Source: Clostridia bacterium
GTDB taxonomy: Bacteria > Bacillota_A > Clostridia > Oscillospirales > CAG-382
DNA length: 19,182 bases
Direction of reading: 5' to 3'
Assembly (NCBI GenBank): GCA_017517985.1
Contig: JAFWWX010000076.1
Location: 1-19,182 of the forward strand
Positions 16,628-19,182 of this stretch are shown here, piece after piece; the stretch's first letter is position 1, and the number at the start of each line of letters is the position of its first letter. The notes under the pieces are model-generated. The model was not told the DNA's origin. It did no database searches and saw nothing but the letters and a program-made list of their open reading frames with translations. Position numbers and translations under genes: made by a program.

Positions 16628-18811
16628 TCATTCAACTATATCACCAAGAATAGGATTGCCGTCCTGTGTGAGTGTCGGCTGAGTGTCAGTTTCTTCTGCA
16701 TTTTCGGAAGAGCTTTCCGCAGAAACATCAGTGTCGGTATTGTTGCCGTCGCGGTTTTCAAAATAAACATCAAAAATTTCCTTTGCTATCTGTGCCGCAT
16801 TTCTTGAAAGCTCACCGTGTTCAAGTATTACCGTTACAACAATTTCAGGATTATCATAGGGGGCAAAGCCCACAAATATAACATTGTCCGAGCCGCTTGC
16901 AACCTGCGCAGTACCGGTCTTTCCGCCTACGGGGTATTTGTAGCCTACAAAGGTGGAGGACGCAGTACCATCGTCAACAACTCGGCGCATCGCCTGCTTT
17001 ATGGTTTCCACCGTTTCCGCAGGAATTTCGACATTTGAAAGAAGCTCCGGGGTGTAGCTTTCGATAATTTCCCCCGTTGCATAATCCCTTGCCGAATCAA
17101 AAAGATGTGCCTTATACCTTTTACCACCGTTTATGAATGTGGATATGTATGAGGCTATCTGAATGGGAGTGAAAAGATGCTGCTGACCGATTGCCGCCTG
17201 AAGTACATATCCCGGATTCCACGCAAGTCCGTTTGCTTCCATATATTCGGGACTTACAAGAATACCCGATGACTCGCCGGTCTCAATACCGGTTTTAACT
17301 CCGAGACCTAAGGACTTTGCGTAATCATTCATATTTTTTATTCCAAGACGCTTGCCAACTTCAAAGAAATAGTAGTTACAGGAATTCTGTATTGCAGAAA
17401 CAACATTCTGGTATCCGTGGGTTGTGCCTTCTCTGTCGTATATCCAGCAGTGAGGCTTGTAGGTTTCGTGGAAATTATATTCGCCCTTATCGTAAATAAG
17501 CTCGTTGAAATCCGTAACACCATAGTGAAGAGCTGCCGCTGCTGTTGCTATTTTGTAGGTTGACCCCGGCTCATATATACCGCCGGTTGCTCTGTTTATA
17601 AGAGGTCTGTTCTCAAGGTCCTTTGTGAGCATATTTATATCTTCAGAAAAGGTGTTAAGACTATATGTAGGGTATGATGCAGCAACCCTTATAGCACCGT
17701 CTCTCGGGTCCATTACTACGACTGCACCAGCATTTGCATCCTCGCCGTCGTACTTTTTCGGAGACCTTTTTCCTGCAAGAGCCTGCGCTTTTATAACTCT
17801 TTCAAGAGCATTTTCTGCAACAGTCTGCATTTTTGCGTCTATTGTCAGGGCAACTGTGTAGCCCGGTTTTGCTTCCTTTACGGTTTCCTCGGAAAGAACA
17901 GTTACACCGTCATCGTCAACAGTGATTTTCTTCTGGCCGTTAATACCGCGAAGATATTCTTCAAAGGCATATTCCACACCCTCTTTTCCTACCGTTTCCG
18001 TAAGATTATACCCCTTTTCACGGTAGTAATCCGCATCTTCGGCATATATTGTACCGGTTCTACCCAGAATGTGAGAGGCAAGTCTGTCAATGTTGTATAC
18101 CCTTTTAATTCCATGGGATATTTCAATTCCCGGAAATTGGTGGAAGGAATCAGATATTTTTCCAATAACGGTGCTGTCTGCATTTTCCACAAGCACGCAG
18201 GGGAGTGACGAGGAGTAAGCATTTACATCAAGAGTAAAACGAATACCGGCAATTCTGCGTTTCTGCTCATCGGTGAAGTCGGAATCAATAAGATTGTAGC
18301 GGGAAAGCAGGGTGCTGTAAAGAGCGGAAGCGGTTTCTGTAAGTGTCTCCTCGGAAAGTCCCATGTATTTAGCATAGCTTTTTACATATTTTTGCTTCTG
18401 GCTATCTTCGGAAAAGTTACCGTCAAGTATGTAAGGTGCTTTGTCAGATACAGGTAAAATGTCAGTATACTTTATAGCATTGGAAATAAAAAAGTCGGAA
18501 AGTTGGAGTATTACATTGTTTTCCGAGCCTTTAGGCAACTGCTTTTTGTCAAGGGTGATATTATCTGTATACTTATTTGAAGCAAGCACAGTGCCGTTTA
18601 CATCTGTTATCTCGCCTCTTACAGTAGGAATGTCAGAGAGTGTGGTGTTTTCGCTTGAAAAGCCGGTTTCATATACATTTTTTGAAGCAAACTGCAAATG
18701 AAACAGTCTACCTAGAAAAACGGCACAGGTGAGAATAAGAATAAGTTCAAGAAAAGCAAGTCTACCTTTCGGAGGCTTTGCTCCTCTCATTGTTCTTGTT
18801 TTCAGTCGCAT
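16628..18811 (-). CDS. Class B penicillin-binding protein, PBP2 (MrdA)-like transpeptidase
   Basis: This 727-residue protein cross-links peptidoglycan outside the membrane. A short basic N-terminus precedes one membrane anchor (about 18-37). The pedestal has RGEITDVNG and a region PGIEISHGIKRVY with GKEGVEYAFEEYLRG, as in MrdA-type PBPs. The transpeptidase motifs are STYK with S417, SCN at 477-479 and KTGT with K631. The last 40 residues are acidic and low in complexity, and no PASTA domain is present. GGAAGGAAG (18817-18825) supports the ATG at 18811. An extended -10, TGATATAAT, is at 18868-18860. An FtsI/SpoVD role remains possible. It converges on the walK-MORN group, and a wall function beside a WalRK-like system is suggestive. 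Confidence 0.88.
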   Translation of the reverse strand: MRLKTRTMRGAKPPKGRLAFLELILILTCAVFLGRLFHLQFASKNVYETGFSSENTTLSDIPTVRGEITDVNGTVLASNKYTDNITLDKKQLPKGSENNVILQLSDFFISNAIKYTDILPVSDKAPYILDGNFSEDSQKQKYVKSYAKYMGLSEETLTETASALYSTLLSRYNLIDSDFTDEQKRRIAGIRFTLDVNAYSSSLPCVLVENADSTVIGKISDSFHQFPGIEISHGIKRVYNIDRLASHILGRTGTIYAEDADYYREKGYNLTETVGKEGVEYAFEEYLRGINGQKKITVDDDGVTVLSEETVKEAKPGYTVALTIDAKMQTVAENALERVIKAQALAGKRSPKKYDGEDANAGAVVVMDPRDGAIRVAASYPTYSLNTFSEDINMLTKDLENRPLINRATGGIYEPGSTYKIATAAAALHYGVTDFNELIYDKGEYNFHETYKPHCWIYDREGTTHGYQNVVSAIQNSCNYYFFEVGKRLGIKNMNDYAKSLGLGVKTGIETGESSGILVSPEYMEANGLAWNPGYVLQAAIGQQHLFTPIQIASYISTFINGGKRYKAHLFDSARDYATGEIIESYTPELLSNVEIPAETVETIKQAMRRVVDDGTASSTFVGYKYPVGGKTGTAQVASGSDNVIFVGFAPYDNPEIVVTVILEHGELSRNAAQIAKEIFDVYFENRDGNNTDTDVSAESSSENAEETDTQPTLTQDGNPILGDIVE

Positions 18812-18859
18812 ATATTCTTCCTTCCGGATTAATTTTAAAATTATTATATACCTTAAAAA

Positions 18860-18868
18860 CTATTATAT
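18860..18868 (-). promoter_or_regulatory. Extended -10 promoter of the penicillin-binding protein gene
   Basis: Read on the minus strand the sequence is TGATATAAT, an extended -10 like that of dnaA. The -35 region (TAGAAT) is poor. A second TATAAT lies at 18846-18841. Confidence 0.5.
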
Positions 18869-18936
18869 CAGATAACTATACATAATTCTACAGCCGAATG
18901 TAAATTGTTACTGCAACCGGCAGATATTATTTTTTT

Positions 18937-19013
18937 GAGCTCTTCGTGCCTTAACGGCGTGCCGATGTCGTCACGCCCTACTGAGGAGGGCTCTGTCAGA
19001 AGGGAGCTTTTTT
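18937..19013. repeat. Branched hairpin element
   Basis: Outer arms AGCTCTTC (18938-18945) and GAAGGGAGCT (18999-19008) enclose two overlapping hairpins, GGCGTG/CACGCC (18956-18977) and CCCT/AGGG (18976-18990). TTTTTT follows on the plus strand, where no gene precedes it. The AGCTCCCTT arm recalls the element at 11403. Its role is unknown. Confidence 0.4.
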
Positions 19014-19019
19014 CAACAA

Positions 19020-19068
19020 AACAATTCAGCCCTGACGGAAAATACTCCGCAGGGCTGTAAAGTTGTTA
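19020..19068 (-). terminator. Terminator of the gene at the right edge
   Basis: CAGCCCTG (19027-19034) pairs with CAGGGCTG (19050-19057), continued inward by CGG/CCG and outward by AACAA/TTGTT. On the minus strand GAATTGTTTTGTTG follows. It lies about 20 nt after the stop at 19083 and probably ends that gene's transcript. The plus-strand side is also T-rich. Confidence 0.65.
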
Positions 19069-19082
19069 TTTTATGTAGAGAT

Positions 19083-19182
19083 TTAGTCGTTTATGCCGTC
19101 GTATGCGCCTTGTGCAATGAGTCGTTCTATCGCATCGCACACTTCTTTTTTATCTTCCTTATAGGTCATTCCGTACCACTTG
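19083..19182 (-). CDS. C-terminus of a probable nucleotidyltransferase (partial)
   Basis: Only the last 33 codons lie in the window, ending in TAA at 19083-19085. The frame reads KWYGMTYKEDKKEVCDAIE and ends AYDGIND. From memory, W(F/Y)GVTYKEDKP followed by a short helix and G-V/A-Y is the C-terminus of a family of MobA-like/sugar-phosphate nucleotidyltransferases in Firmicutes. The stop is followed by a good terminator, which supports a real gene end. The start is beyond the right edge, so length and active site cannot be judged. Confidence 0.6.
   Translation of the reverse strand, partial: KWYGMTYKEDKKEVCDAIERLIAQGAYDGIND

Overview
The window is a replication-origin region from a low-to-moderate GC Firmicute of the class Clostridia, most likely a gut Oscillospirales/Ruminococcaceae-type bacterium. 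I infer this from the proteins (RemB, WalR/WalK-like two-component pair, low-GC GyrB and DnaA), the AGGAG-type ribosome binding sites and the intergenic repeat types. No sequence search was possible, so the genus is open.

Layout, left to right. 1-390: two copies of a composite intergenic repeat and a terminator. 391-666: dnaA leader with a good promoter. 667-2265 dnaA; 2267-2673 three repeat modules in reverse; 2710-2964 remB; 3059-5113 gyrB. 5158-5664 is a REP-associated (RAYT-type) transposase gene with two REP-like palindromes inside its reading frame. 5746-8367 alaS. 8396-8628 another composite repeat and a REP. 8683-8886 is a cluster of DnaA boxes followed by a DnaA-trio/AT-rich element, the best candidate for oriC. 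8962-10095 dnaN and 10127-11299 recF follow. 11300-11677 holds repeats. 11678-12391 is a walR-like response regulator, 12392-13001 a repeat and a remarkable array of small hairpins, and 13002-14810 a walK-like sensor kinase. 14837-15295 is an unknown two-span membrane protein and 15404-16174 a MORN-repeat membrane protein. 16175-16627 holds terminators and hairpins. 16628-18811 (minus) is a class B penicillin-binding protein, and 19083-19182 (minus) is the tail of a probable nucleotidyltransferase.

How it works together. DnaA would bind the boxes upstream of dnaN and open the AT-rich DNA beside the trios. DnaN (sliding clamp), RecF and GyrB serve replication and its topology. The WalR/WalK-like pair and the penicillin-binding protein concern the cell envelope. 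Unlike the usual dnaA-oriC-dnaN-rlbA-recF-remB-gyrB-gyrA order, here remB, gyrB, the transposase and alaS lie between dnaA and the origin. No S4-domain rlbA lies between dnaN and recF, and no gyrA follows gyrB.

The most unusual feature is the intergenic DNA. Several unrelated repeats share one design: near-perfect palindromes with arms of about 8-10 bp around a 3-nt centre. This includes the REP-like element carried in frame inside the transposase gene. This common design, and its possible link to the transposase, is the lead I would follow first.
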